Positions 1 through 8,387 of a DNA stretch of 13,454 nucleotides are shown one piece after another. Within the stretch, counting starts at the first letter, position 1; the number at the start of each line of letters is the position of its first letter. The position numbers and the translations under genes are program-made. Under the pieces are notes generated by a model. That model ran no database searches. It worked only from the letters and a program-made list of their open reading frames with translations, and was not told the origin of the DNA. The DNA is from Parachlorella kessleri (taxonomy: Eukaryota; Chlorophyta; Trebouxiophyceae; Chlorellales; Chlorellaceae): the NCBI GenBank assembly GCA_001598975.1, contig BBXU01000645.1, positions 1 through 13,454 on the forward strand, read 5' to 3'.

Positions 1-16
1 CCCCCCCTCACTGCAG

Positions 17-1792
17 CCGGCCTGGCGGCGCTGGTGCTGGACGACATGGTCCTGGAGGAGCTGCCCCCCACCCTCACCCACGCGGCCGCCTCGCTCACCC
101 GGCTACGCCTGGACGTGAACTACTCGGAGGATTTCGGGCGGGAGGGGCGGCTGCCGGGCAGCATCAGCGGGCTAGCGCCCCTCACCGCGCTCACCGCCCT
201 GCAGGTGCTGGAGTTCCAGCACTTCAACTCGGAGGCCATCCCCCAGGAGATCTCGGTGCTGACTAACCTTACCTACCTGTGCCTGTCATAGGACTTTGCC
301 AGCTACCCGCCAAGCAACCTGCGGGCACTAAGCGGGCTGGTCCGCCTGGCGCTGCTGAACATGCAGTACTGCCAGCTGTCGGCCATCGACGCCTCGCTGT
401 ACCAGCTGGACGGCCTGCGCACGCTGTGAGTGCTGGGGGCGCCGCGTTTGCTCCTGCCTTCTGGAATCCCAGCATGCGCAGCACAGGCTGGGTACCCACT
501 GCGCCCCAGTCTCATCCTTCTTGTTGTCTGTAAGCTGCGCTGCTCCCGGGGCCGGCCTAGTGTTACATTTGATGTCTGGCAGCACAAGCGGGCGTGGGGC
601 TGCTTGGCTCAGGGGAGGGCGCACTTCTACCTTGGCCTAAGTTGCTTGGTTCCCGTGACCTACAAGGCAGCCCACTTGGTGCAGTATCATGTCCTAGGGC
701 CGGTAGTGCTTGTGCAGTACTGCAGCCGATATGAGGACTTGGCCCTATACGCAAGGGCGTCATGCTCGGCCGCCTCCTCCCATCCTGCTGCGTGGCTGTA
801 GGTTGGAGGGCGTGTGCCATCAACCACTGCTCCCCGTGTGGGGATGGGGGCAGTTGTCCGTCTGCACCCAACCAATTGGCTGACCCGCTGCGCTGGGCTG
901 AGCTCCCCTGCTGTGCCCGCTGTGCAGCTGCCTGAGCGGCAACCCCTCCCTCACCCTCCCCCGGGACTGTGCCTGGCTGGGGCGCCTAGTTGAGTTGGAC
1001 ATAGACATGGAGGCAGCGGTGGTGAATGCTGCTACCATTAGTCACATGGTGAGTCAGCTGTGCAGGGCCTCTCCCTGGGTGCCCCAAGCTTATGGGGTTG
1101 CCTGCGTTAGAGCGCAATGCCGTGGAGGAGTTGTGAAGGCTTGCATGTGACAGCAGGACGGGGGGGCACGCCTGTGTCAGGAGCGGCAGGGGGGCACCAG
1201 CAGTAGGCGAAGAAGGGCCAGCAGCGGACAAACAGTAAAAAAGAGCCAGCAGGCGCCACCGTGGCCCCAGGCGGGTGAGCGGGTGTGCGCTGTCGATCTC
1301 GGTCACATGGGGAGGGGACCTTGGTGAGGGGAACAACCCCCCTGGACCAGCATCCTTTCCTGGAAAAGCAGGGCTGGGTTCTTGTTATACAACCGTGGAG
1401 TCAGTGCAGCAGGTATTGATGCCGACATCCAAGCTGGCCTCCTTGCCTTTACATTGCCCCCTCCCCCCTCCCCTTCCCCCCCTCCCCCGCAGGAGAGCCT
1501 GGAGCGGCTGTGCCTCATTGGCTACAACTCCCACTCCCACTGCCCCGCCCCAGAGCCCGCCTCCATCGTCCGCCTCATCCAGACCCTGCGCCGCCTGCCC
1601 GCCCTGCGCGCTTTGTACTTTAACAACGGGGGCCAGCAGCTGCTGACGCAGTCCATGGACGCCATGGTGGCCTTTGCCGACTTTCTGCAGCGGCGGCCGG
1701 GGGTGCGGCTGCAGGTGGCGCCGCGGGAGGTGGGGAATCCCTTCGACGGCTCGTGGCTCACATGGGACAGCGTCAAGGCCGGGGAGGGCTAG
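17..1792 (+). CDS. 3' part of an LRR protein gene, 5' end off window, interrupted by an in-frame TAG (possible pseudogene)
   Basis: Three exons fit: 17-425, 928-1048 and 1493-1792 (stop TAG 1790-1792). Bases 1-16 look like the end of an intron (C-run then ctgcag), so the first visible exon starts at 17 in phase 1. The donors are gtgagt at 426 and gtgagt at 1049; acceptors end at 927 and 1492, the last behind a long C/T tract. The phases join cleanly (2+1, then 0). The translation carries LRR-type spacing: LTRLRLDV, LQVLEFQ, LTNLTYLCLS, LVRLALLNM, CLSGNPSLTLP, ESLERLCL. It ends in a non-repeat tail with RRPGV and TWDSV, matching the tail of the minus-strand gene at 4033. LRR proteins bind partner proteins; the partner is unknown, and any N-terminal F-box would be off-window. 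An in-frame TAG at 289-291 sits inside a repeat while LRR coding continues in the same frame behind it. The gene is therefore broken, read through, or carries a sequence error. LRR family confidence is high; functionality is doubtful. Confidence 0.72.
289..291 (+). other. Premature in-frame TAG inside the LRR exon
   Basis: The codon follows ...TYLCLS and precedes DFASYPPSNL, all in one frame with no nearby usable intron. In the minus-strand paralogue the same stretch (VDLSGSLPEDQIPDIA) is open and aligns residue for residue, with a Gly codon at this place. A CAG-to-TAG change is one simple origin. A sequencing error cannot be excluded from this window. Confidence 0.8.
1456..1492 (+). other. 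C-rich polypyrimidine tract and 3' splice site
   Basis: An almost pure C/T run with C-blocks separated by single T or TT leads into cgcag and the last exon of the LRR gene at 1493. It works as a plain strong acceptor tract. The regular C-blocks could also form an i-motif, with a G-quadruplex on the opposite strand, but that is only a sequence-level possibility. Confidence 0.7.
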
Positions 1793-2300
1793 GGGGCTAG
1801 GCTAGGTGGGTGTGGGGCGGGAGGTTGGGGATGAGAGGCCCGCCCGCCGGGGTTCTCACATGGCTGCGGGGCTTGGAGCTCTGGTGAGGGCTGGGGACGG
1901 CTTGTACTTGCCCTGGCAGGTGCTTGATGTGGGGCAGAGGGGAGTGCTCCTCGGCTAGGAGGAACGCTGGGCTGGGGGGATGGAGGGGAGGAGCAGACTG
2001 CCGAGAGCCCCTCGGGGGTGTTGTGCCTGGTGAACCCATGGCCGCGGTTGCACGTGGCAGGCCGAGACCGGGTGGAGGGATCTTTAGGGCCCAACAGAAG
2101 GCTGCTGGGTGAGGGAGAGATGGTTCACATCTTCTAGCAAGGTTGAGGTGGCAGGATCTGCGAACAAAGGAGAGGTCGGGGTGACCTGGACTGACCGGGC
2201 TGACTTGGTTCGTACGGGCTGCTGGCGGTAGAGCCTCTTGTTCTGCATGGGGCTGATGGTTGAGGGCAGGGCCCATAAGATGCAGTATGATAGCCACCCT

Positions 2301-2305
2301 TGTAA
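2301..2305 (+). terminator. Candidate polyadenylation signal (TGTAA) for the left LRR gene
   Basis: TGTAA is the usual near-upstream polyadenylation element in chlorophyte nuclear genes. This is the first copy downstream of the stop at 1792, giving a 3' UTR of roughly 0.5 kb. Further copies lie at 2474 and 2744. The assignment rests only on motif and order, and a 5-base motif is expected by chance at this spacing. Confidence 0.25.
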
Positions 2306-3455
2306 CCACAGGACGGTCCACGTGGGTTGCAGGGCTAGGAGGGGCCCCTGCTTTCCTGCTGGAGGGCGCGACGGGAGTTTACAAGGTTATCATGGACAGG
2401 GCGGGTATGGGTGTTGTGACCTTCGGTGTTTGGGAGTCAGGCTGGTATGGGTGGCGCTGGCCAGCAGCAGGGGTGTAAGACGCAGACATGACGGTGTCGG
2501 GGCGGTTGCCTGCTGCCAGGGTATAAAGTGAGCTTGGGGAGCACACTCTTCAGGCATCTCATCTGGGCAGAAGTGTTGTTTTGCATTGGAATAGTGTGGT
2601 GCGTGCGAGTGACCGGCAGTGTGTTATGCCTTGGCCTGGGGCGCAGTTTACTACCACTGTGTTGGGAACTGTACCATGTGACAGCATGCTTGCTGGGCTG
2701 AGGCATTGCTAGAGTTGTGGTCAGGACACCTGTGTATGACGCATGTAAGCAGCACGGCCCCTTCCAGGCGTAGGGGGACACTTTATCATAAACCCCCCTT
2801 GGATAGGACTTGTCTGCCTGGTGTGGTTGGATGGGCTGTCCTCGTGCTCAGTACGCAGTGTTACCTCGGGATTTGGGCATGGCTATTGCCTGGCCGTCTT
2901 TACATTGCTGCAGTTTTCAGGGCTGTGAATTTGGGTGTCCGCTGTCTGTGCGCCCAGGCTTGTGCAGGTTGGATTGGTATGAATGCCAGTGCCTGCTTGG
3001 AAACGGGGACATGGATGACGGCAGAACAAGTGATGCATTGCCGCTTGCAACGCCTAGCTGCACACCGGAATATTCCTTAGGTCACAAGGAGGCCTCCATA
3101 CCCCAAAGCTCCCCGCGTGCTCTTGTGACCGTTGCCAACTGTCACAGTGCCCAAGCCCAGTAGCTCGAGCTTTGAAAAGACACTCAGTTGCAACTCCTAT
3201 CATAGCCACCATAATGGACATACCGGCAGCCAGCAATGTATACGTGTGTATATATACCGGCATCACCCTGGGAACACACCAAGTTCAGTGTGTTGTAAAT
3301 GCCATGAAAAAAGACCAAGACCGGGGTGCTGGATACCCGCAGGAAAGGGCAAGAGAAGCATTTGCAGAGTGAAGGGCCATATACCGACAGACCAAGGGTG
3401 TCAAGTATGCATTCAACAGCCAGCCTCTCGAGCCTGGCTGCTGCGTCGTAATGTT

Positions 3456-3478
3456 GGTGCCATTGACTCAATGGCACC
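3456..3478. repeat. Perfect 10-bp inverted repeat with 3-base loop
   Basis: The left arm GGTGCCATTG is followed by ACT and then CAATGGCACC, its exact reverse complement. On either strand this folds as a tight stem-loop. It sits in the gap between two convergent genes, where a 3'-end hairpin, a small-RNA precursor core or a transposon relic are all conceivable. Nothing else around it decides between them. Confidence 0.8.
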
Positions 3479-4007
3479 TACATCACGAGGCAAGGGACGG
3501 GACTTCTGAACAGCTGGCAAGGCAGTAAGCAATCATCCACATGTGCCATGATCCATCATTTGGTAAGGCTGAATGTGGAAGTACGGTCGCAGGGCCCATA
3601 TACTGAGCGGCACCAGAGTCTCACTAGCTGGGCGCTATCACAGTGCAACTAGCCTCACCCCGTCACTCATAAGACAGCAGGCTTTGCAGCTGTACAGAAA
3701 GGCCAGTAACAAGGCAGCCGCCGGAGCAGAGGAAACCCCTCCTAGCTGAGATAAGATCTTAAGTTTGAGCAATCCGAAGCCAATCCAAAGCATGCGTCGT
3801 GCAGTCACAAAGCTAGCACCCACCCACCAGCCCTGTCCGTTCACCTTCTCCTCTGTCTCCTCCCTCGCACTTCACAACCCCTTCCTGCCATGCCCCCCCT
3901 TCCTTGTCCCCCCAGTTCCTTTCACCTACCTCCGCCCCCGGCCACTCAACTCAAGCAAGCCTCCGCGGCTGGGCACAGCAGGCCGCTCCCTCCCCCACCT
4001 GCGCATC

Positions 4008-4035
4008 CTCCCTCCCTCCCCCCCTCCCTCCCTCA
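4008..4035 (-). other. G-quadruplex-forming run directly after the stop codon of the F-box/LRR gene
   Basis: Read on the minus strand, the stop codon TGA is followed at once by G-triplets separated by single A residues, with one run of seven G. There are five G-blocks within about 25 bases. This satisfies the canonical quadruplex pattern with one-base loops, in the sense strand of the mRNA. Its position at the stop codon/3'-UTR start means it could affect termination, readthrough or 3'-end processing. That effect is inference. Confidence 0.7.
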
Positions 4036-7000
4036 CTCCACTTCCACCGCGTCCCAGGTTTGCCTGCGCGGCTGGAAGGGGTCCCCAAACGGCTCCACAA
4101 CCTCCTTCAGGGCCAGCCCGGGCCGCTCCCTCAGCAGTGCCACCAGCTGCGCCAGCGCCTCCACGCTGGCGGTGAGCTGGCGGTGGGCCCCCCTCTTGAG
4201 ATACAGCAGGCGCAGCACGGGCATGCCGCGCAGCAGGAAGCGCACCGCGGCGTCGCCCAGCACTGGCGGGTCGGCCCCTCCGGCGCTGCTGCTGCCGCCG
4301 CACAGGCACAGCACTTGCAGCTGGACCTGCAAATAAGTGCAGGCCGAGGATTCATGTTTGTATTGTCTGGAACACGTCTGGCAGAAATGCGACGAGGGCG
4401 GCCCGCAGCCGGCCAAATGCAGACTATGGCTATCAGCCTTATAATAGTGCTACAGCACCCAACGGTAATAGGCCGGCCTCCATCAATGCCTCCCCAGCCG
4501 CTCTTGTGCAGCCATGGTGGGGTGGCTGCTGCGAGGGCTGCTTCCGCTGTTGCCGCACATTTACATGCAAGTTTGCCGCCCTGACATACCAGCAGGCACG
4601 GCAGAGCTTCCCTCTCTGGGGACTAACAGCAAGCCACGGGCAGTATCTTTGCCACATGTGCGTCCTGTCCAGCCAGTATGACACCTAGCTATGATCACCG
4701 CCCCAAAACCCACAGAACCTGCTGCCCTTCCCTATCGCGCCATTCTTCCTTGGATCACACACACCACTCCCTGGACAGACCTACCATGGCAGAGAGGGCC
4801 TCGGGCTTGTGGGCCGTGGCGACGCTGCAGAGGTCGATGTCCAGCTGCTTCACTGTGTGGACCCAGGCACCCATGGTGAGATCGATGTGGGGGTTGCCGC
4901 TAAGGCATGCTGTGTGGAGCTGGTGTAGGCCCTGCACACATACAAGATGCGCACATGTGACAGCCCGGCAGCATAGCAAAGGCGCCCAGCCGTTATCATC
5001 CATGGGAGGAAATTGCGTACGAGCAACAAGCTCCGTCAATGGCAAAGTAAAAAGTTATCTGACAGCTCGTGGTGTTGAGCAAACCACAGCAGCGGGAGGG
5101 CACACAACCCCCACTTGGGAGGGCTGCCGGCAAAGTGCTTGGTACCAGCGCCCAAGGACGCCCTAGGAAACCCTAGCAGAAGAGCCAATCAATGGCATCC
5201 CCCACCCACCTGCAGGCTGCCGTCGAACTGGCGCACGCCGCAGTGCTGCAGGCCGCAGGCCCAGGCGCTGCAGGTGCTGCAGCCGGCTCAGCCTCGCGAT
5301 GTCGGGTATCTGATCCTCCGGCAGCGACCCGCTGAGGTCCACCTCAATCAGATTCCGTAGCTCTGACAGTTCCCTGGGCAGCCAGGGCAGCCGGCAGTGC
5401 CGCAGCTGCAGGCACCGCAGCGCCGAGAGCTGGGGCAGCAGGGCCAAGCCTGCGATTGACCCCGGCTGGGGGCCCTGCTGGCCAAATGCTGCGCTCACGT
5501 TGTGGGACAACTCCAGGCGGGTGAGGGAGGCGGCCGCGGCGGTGAGGCCCGGAGGGAGGGTGGGGAGGCAACAGGCGGCCAGGCACAGCTCCCCCAGGCT
5601 GCCTGCAGCAGCCAGCTCAGCAGCCCAGCTGGCGGGGGGCCCGGGTAGGGTGCGCGTGACACCAGCATTGCAAGGCGGGCGGGCAAGACGGCAAACCAAT
5701 GAGGAGAACGTGACGGCTCATGATTTGTGGAACAGGCTTGCTAGGGCATCTAACCCCGACTACATATGTCACACTAGAAGAGGTTGGCCCCCATGCATTG
5801 GGCAGTCGAGGGGGGATGGGGGGGAGGGGGTGTCTCCAGCTTGCCTCTGGCGGCTTGGTAGTGGCTGCCCCACCTAGCACCCCCCAGCCACGCATCGGTG
5901 GTTGCTCCTCAACAACAGCTCGCTCATGCATGCAGCTGCTGTAGATGAAATTACTTTCCATGCCGTGTCCACAACTGGCATGCAGGCCAATCGTGGACAG
6001 GCAGGAACACCTCCAAGCCACGCCACAGCAGCCAATCTTTCCATGCGGCAGACTCTGCCTTACACACCCAACGCTTGCCCCCCGGCCTGCCTACCTGGGA
6101 TACTCTTTGGCAGGAAGGAGATCGTCTCAGTGATCCCATCGGGGTGGGCGAATGCTTGCAGGTGGAGGTGCTGCAGACGCGTCAAAGATCCAACCCCGTC
6201 CAGCACCTGTAGCAACAGCGCTAAAGCAGCAGCTTTTAGCTAGTAGGCAGCCTTCGGGCCTGGAATCCATTAGCCCGATACAGCAAAGTGAGGCGAGGTG
6301 GCGGCCGTAGCCTAGCCCTGCGCACTGAGCCAGACAGTTATTAGGGTTTGGGGTTTATGGTTAGGGAACCCTACAGAGCAGCCAGGCAACACAAGAAACA
6401 GAGTCCACCACCTTGCCCAGCTGTGCATGGCATGCAGCATTCTGCCTTGCAAGTGACCTCCTGCAATATGGACGAGGCACTCCTTAAGGAACAGTGTGGC
6501 GGCACCATGGACCCTTGATTAACCCACCGAGATGGTGGTCGCGCGGACTGATAGCCACTTGAGGTGGACCATGAGCCGCACCCACCCTGCCAACATGACC
6601 TCACCCGCAACCGTGAAGTTTAGGCTGCAGCATGGGGGGACACAAGGCACAGAGTCTGTGGGGCTTTGAAGCCGAGCCCGTGCCAGCAGTGCAACCCTCC
6701 AGCAGTCTGCACACTCGTGCTGCACCCGCTGCAGCGGCGGCCCACCATGCCAAGCTCTGCCAAGAAGCTTGCAGCCCACAATGCGACAAAGGGGTCCTCC
6801 CTGCTGGCACCCTGCTGCTACACTCCTATACCTGTTGTGGCCTGGCCTGGCTCGCCAAGCGGCCCGCACAAGCAAAGTGCCAGCCTCTGCCAGGCCCCGC
6901 CTACCCAAACCCGTGGGGCGGGTGGGGACCCAGCTTGCCAGTGCAAGCAAGCGTGCCTGACCGAGGCGCCGCCCTGCCCCACCCTGCCCTGCCGCATCCA

Positions 7001-7779
7001 TGCGAGTGGCTGGTCGGCTTTGCCTTGCATGAACAGTGTCCAGCTCCGTTCCTGCTTACCTGACCAGCGACTCGACGGATGCAAAGGCTGACGTCATCAG
7101 GCCCCACAGCGGCAGCAGCTGGTGCAAGCTCAGCTGCTCAGGAGCCTGCAGGCTCAGCCGCTTGACCTGCCCCCGGCGCAGCCGGACCCAGGCCAGCACA
7201 CCACACATCTGGCCGCTGTCATGAGGCGTGCACGCTACGCTCTCCCACAGCGTGGTGCTGTCGGTGTGGCCCACGTTGTAGAAGGCCTTGCAAACCATCA
7301 TGGCCCTCACCCTGCGGCCAAGCAGGTTTGGTGTGGATAGTAAAGTTATGCTGATACATCCAGGCTTTAGCGCACAGTTGTGGCTGCGTGTTGACTACTC
7401 CAGGCTTGATGGACGTGTGCCCGCGCCTACAGTGAGGGAGAGTTGACCTAGGCAGAGCGGAACGGATCAAACTAGCGAGACTGGGCAGTAGCATATGCCT
7501 CCTTGTGGGGTTCACAAAGCCCCCGTGCATGTAAGTCGGCAGTGTCAAAGGCATACGAGGGTCAGACGCGGTAGGGTTGTGCTATGGGAAGCACAGCACT
7601 TTGGTTGCCTAGAATGCAACAAGGGTGGAGTGCTCCCCAGGCGTGTAGCCGCGTGTAGGTTATCCTCCCGAGCTCCTTGAAGGGCACTGCGATCACCTGT
7701 CCTTCAAGCATATGGGAAGAAGAACTTTCTCCAGCAACTGTGGCCCTAGCTGGTCCAAAGTCAAGCCGCGCCCAGCCAT
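4033..7779 (-). CDS. F-box and leucine-rich-repeat protein, seven exons
   Basis: Exons on the minus strand: 7779-7697, 7311-7060, 6624-6528, 6206-6095, 5602-5210, 4931-4785 (or 4909-4785) and 4326-4033 (stop TGA 4035-4033). Every internal junction is GT-AG with matching phase. The ATG at 7779 is the only in-frame ATG in its exon. Residues about 6-53 form an F-box: LTLDQLGPQLLEKVLL, then RVRAMMVCKAFY and a conserved-looking LW, split by a phase-2 intron. QVKRLSL (about 76-82) opens the repeats: LKWLSVR, LTRLQHLHLQAF, LTRLELS, LRCLQLRHC, LIEVDLSGS, CLSGNP. The tail (RERPGLAL, QTWDAVE) matches the gene ending at 1792. F-box proteins dock on Skp1 in SCF ubiquitin ligases, and the LRRs select substrates; no substrate can be named. 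The exon at 5602-5210 seems to change frame near 5255. With the acceptor at 4909 the whole model is in frame (451 residues). With the better-aligned acceptor at 4931 it is one base out. Gene identity is firm; whether the product is intact is open. Confidence 0.8.
4909..4931 (-). other. Two alternative 3' splice sites 22 bases apart in the F-box/LRR gene
   Basis: On the minus strand, ...gtgcag ends at 4932, so the exon would start at 4931 with GLHQLHTACLSGNP, in phase 0. A second AG ends at 4910 (...cacacag), so the exon would start at 4909 with (A)CLSGNP, in phase 1. The second lies within a base of the acceptor used at 927 in the paralogue. The 22-base difference changes the frame by one, which offsets the apparent indel in the preceding exon. 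Confidence 0.55.
6340..6373 (+). repeat. Short degenerate telomere-like (TTTAGGG-type) tract in an intron
   Basis: Within the third intron of the F-box/LRR gene the plus strand reads TTAGGG, TTTGGGG, TTTATGG, TTAGGG in immediate succession, then AACCCTA. The first four blocks are each one change or one missing T away from the plant/green-algal telomere heptamer TTTAGGG. The last block is its inverted form. It is too short to be a telomere. It may be a repair footprint at an old break or chance. Confidence 0.5.
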
Positions 7780-8387
7780 GCGCCCGTCCTCGCTGCCGTT
7801 GACAAAAGGTTTGTGGGTAAGCCGAGAGCATCTAGGCGCACACCCTGGGACACACTTACCGGGTACACACAATGATAACACTTGCAGATGCTGACTGGAT
7901 ACGCACGACCTCAACACTAGTTGCTTTTCTATGCAGGCGATGAAGTGTCTAGTGCAAGGGACGCAGCTCTTGCGAGTGTGTATATTCTGATGCCAGGATA
8001 TTCTGGGCTCCTCCTAGCTTCCTCCACCTCCCCGCCTTTTAAGGAGCCCAGCGCCAAACCCCTCGCCTGATTCCGTGCGGCCGGGGCCGGCTAGGCAAAG
8101 CAAACGTTCAACGCGGATCGCGACTGACTCATGACCTAGGTTAAGGTTTAGCGAGTGAGGCGTTTTGGATTTTGTTGCCCTTCGCTACTTGATTAACAGA
8201 GGTTCAATCTTTGTCGTGAGTAAGGGTTGCCAGTTGCTTGATCATGCTCCACGGGCGCCGCCTGCGCCGCCAAGGTCCCGCCAGAGAAGCTAGGTTGAAG
8301 GACATCAAGCGCAGGTCGAAATGGGAGCACCATCAACTCCGATGTTGGAATCTCAAACGCTGGGGCGCAGCGGAAGAAGTGAAGAAC
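7780..8387. promoter_or_regulatory. Divergent spacer, presumed shared upstream region of two genes
   Basis: The F-box/LRR gene starts leftward at 7779 and the membrane-protein gene rightward at 8388, leaving about 0.6 kb for both promoters and 5' UTRs. A TATATT element lies at 7981-7986 and a TTTTAA-containing block near 8037-8042, either of which could serve initiation. A minimal upstream ORF (ATG ACC TAG) begins at 8131. An ATG at 8244 is in frame with the one at 8388. Transcription start sites cannot be seen. No other gene is supported here. Confidence 0.35.

Larger units (their letters stand above)
1793..4032. other. Convergent intergenic / 3'-UTR region, no supported gene
   Basis: This stretch lies between the 3' ends of two tail-to-tail LRR genes. 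The open frames are short and lack protein-like composition, splice-consistent continuation or recognisable motifs. Base composition is visibly less GC-biased from about 2500 to 3800 than in the flanking exons. Candidate green-algal polyadenylation motifs (TGTAA) on the plus strand occur at 2301-2305, 2474-2478, 2744-2748 and 3294-3298. The nearest minus-strand copies are at 2903-2899 and 2383-2379, so transcripts of the two genes might overlap. Small perfect palindromes cluster at 3162-3171, 3186-3195 and 3752-3761, and there is a strong hairpin at 3456-3478. No tRNA, rRNA or transposon coding was recognised. Confidence 0.6.

Noticed and set aside
256..291. A 36-base intron (gtgctg...catag) that would remove the in-frame TAG and keep phase
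   Set aside because: It is far below plausible intron length for green algae and would delete a conserved LRR core (LTNLTYLCLS) that the paralogue keeps.
2238..3509. Several 60-125 codon plus-strand frames between the convergent genes
   Set aside because: They overlap one another in different frames, lack GC-ending codon preference and protein-like motifs, and lie where 3' UTRs are expected.
3926..4309. Long Arg/Ala/Gly-rich open frames on both strands around the last exon of the F-box/LRR gene
   Set aside because: They are shadows of GC-rich coding sequence; the frame ending at 4033 alone matches the paralogue tail.
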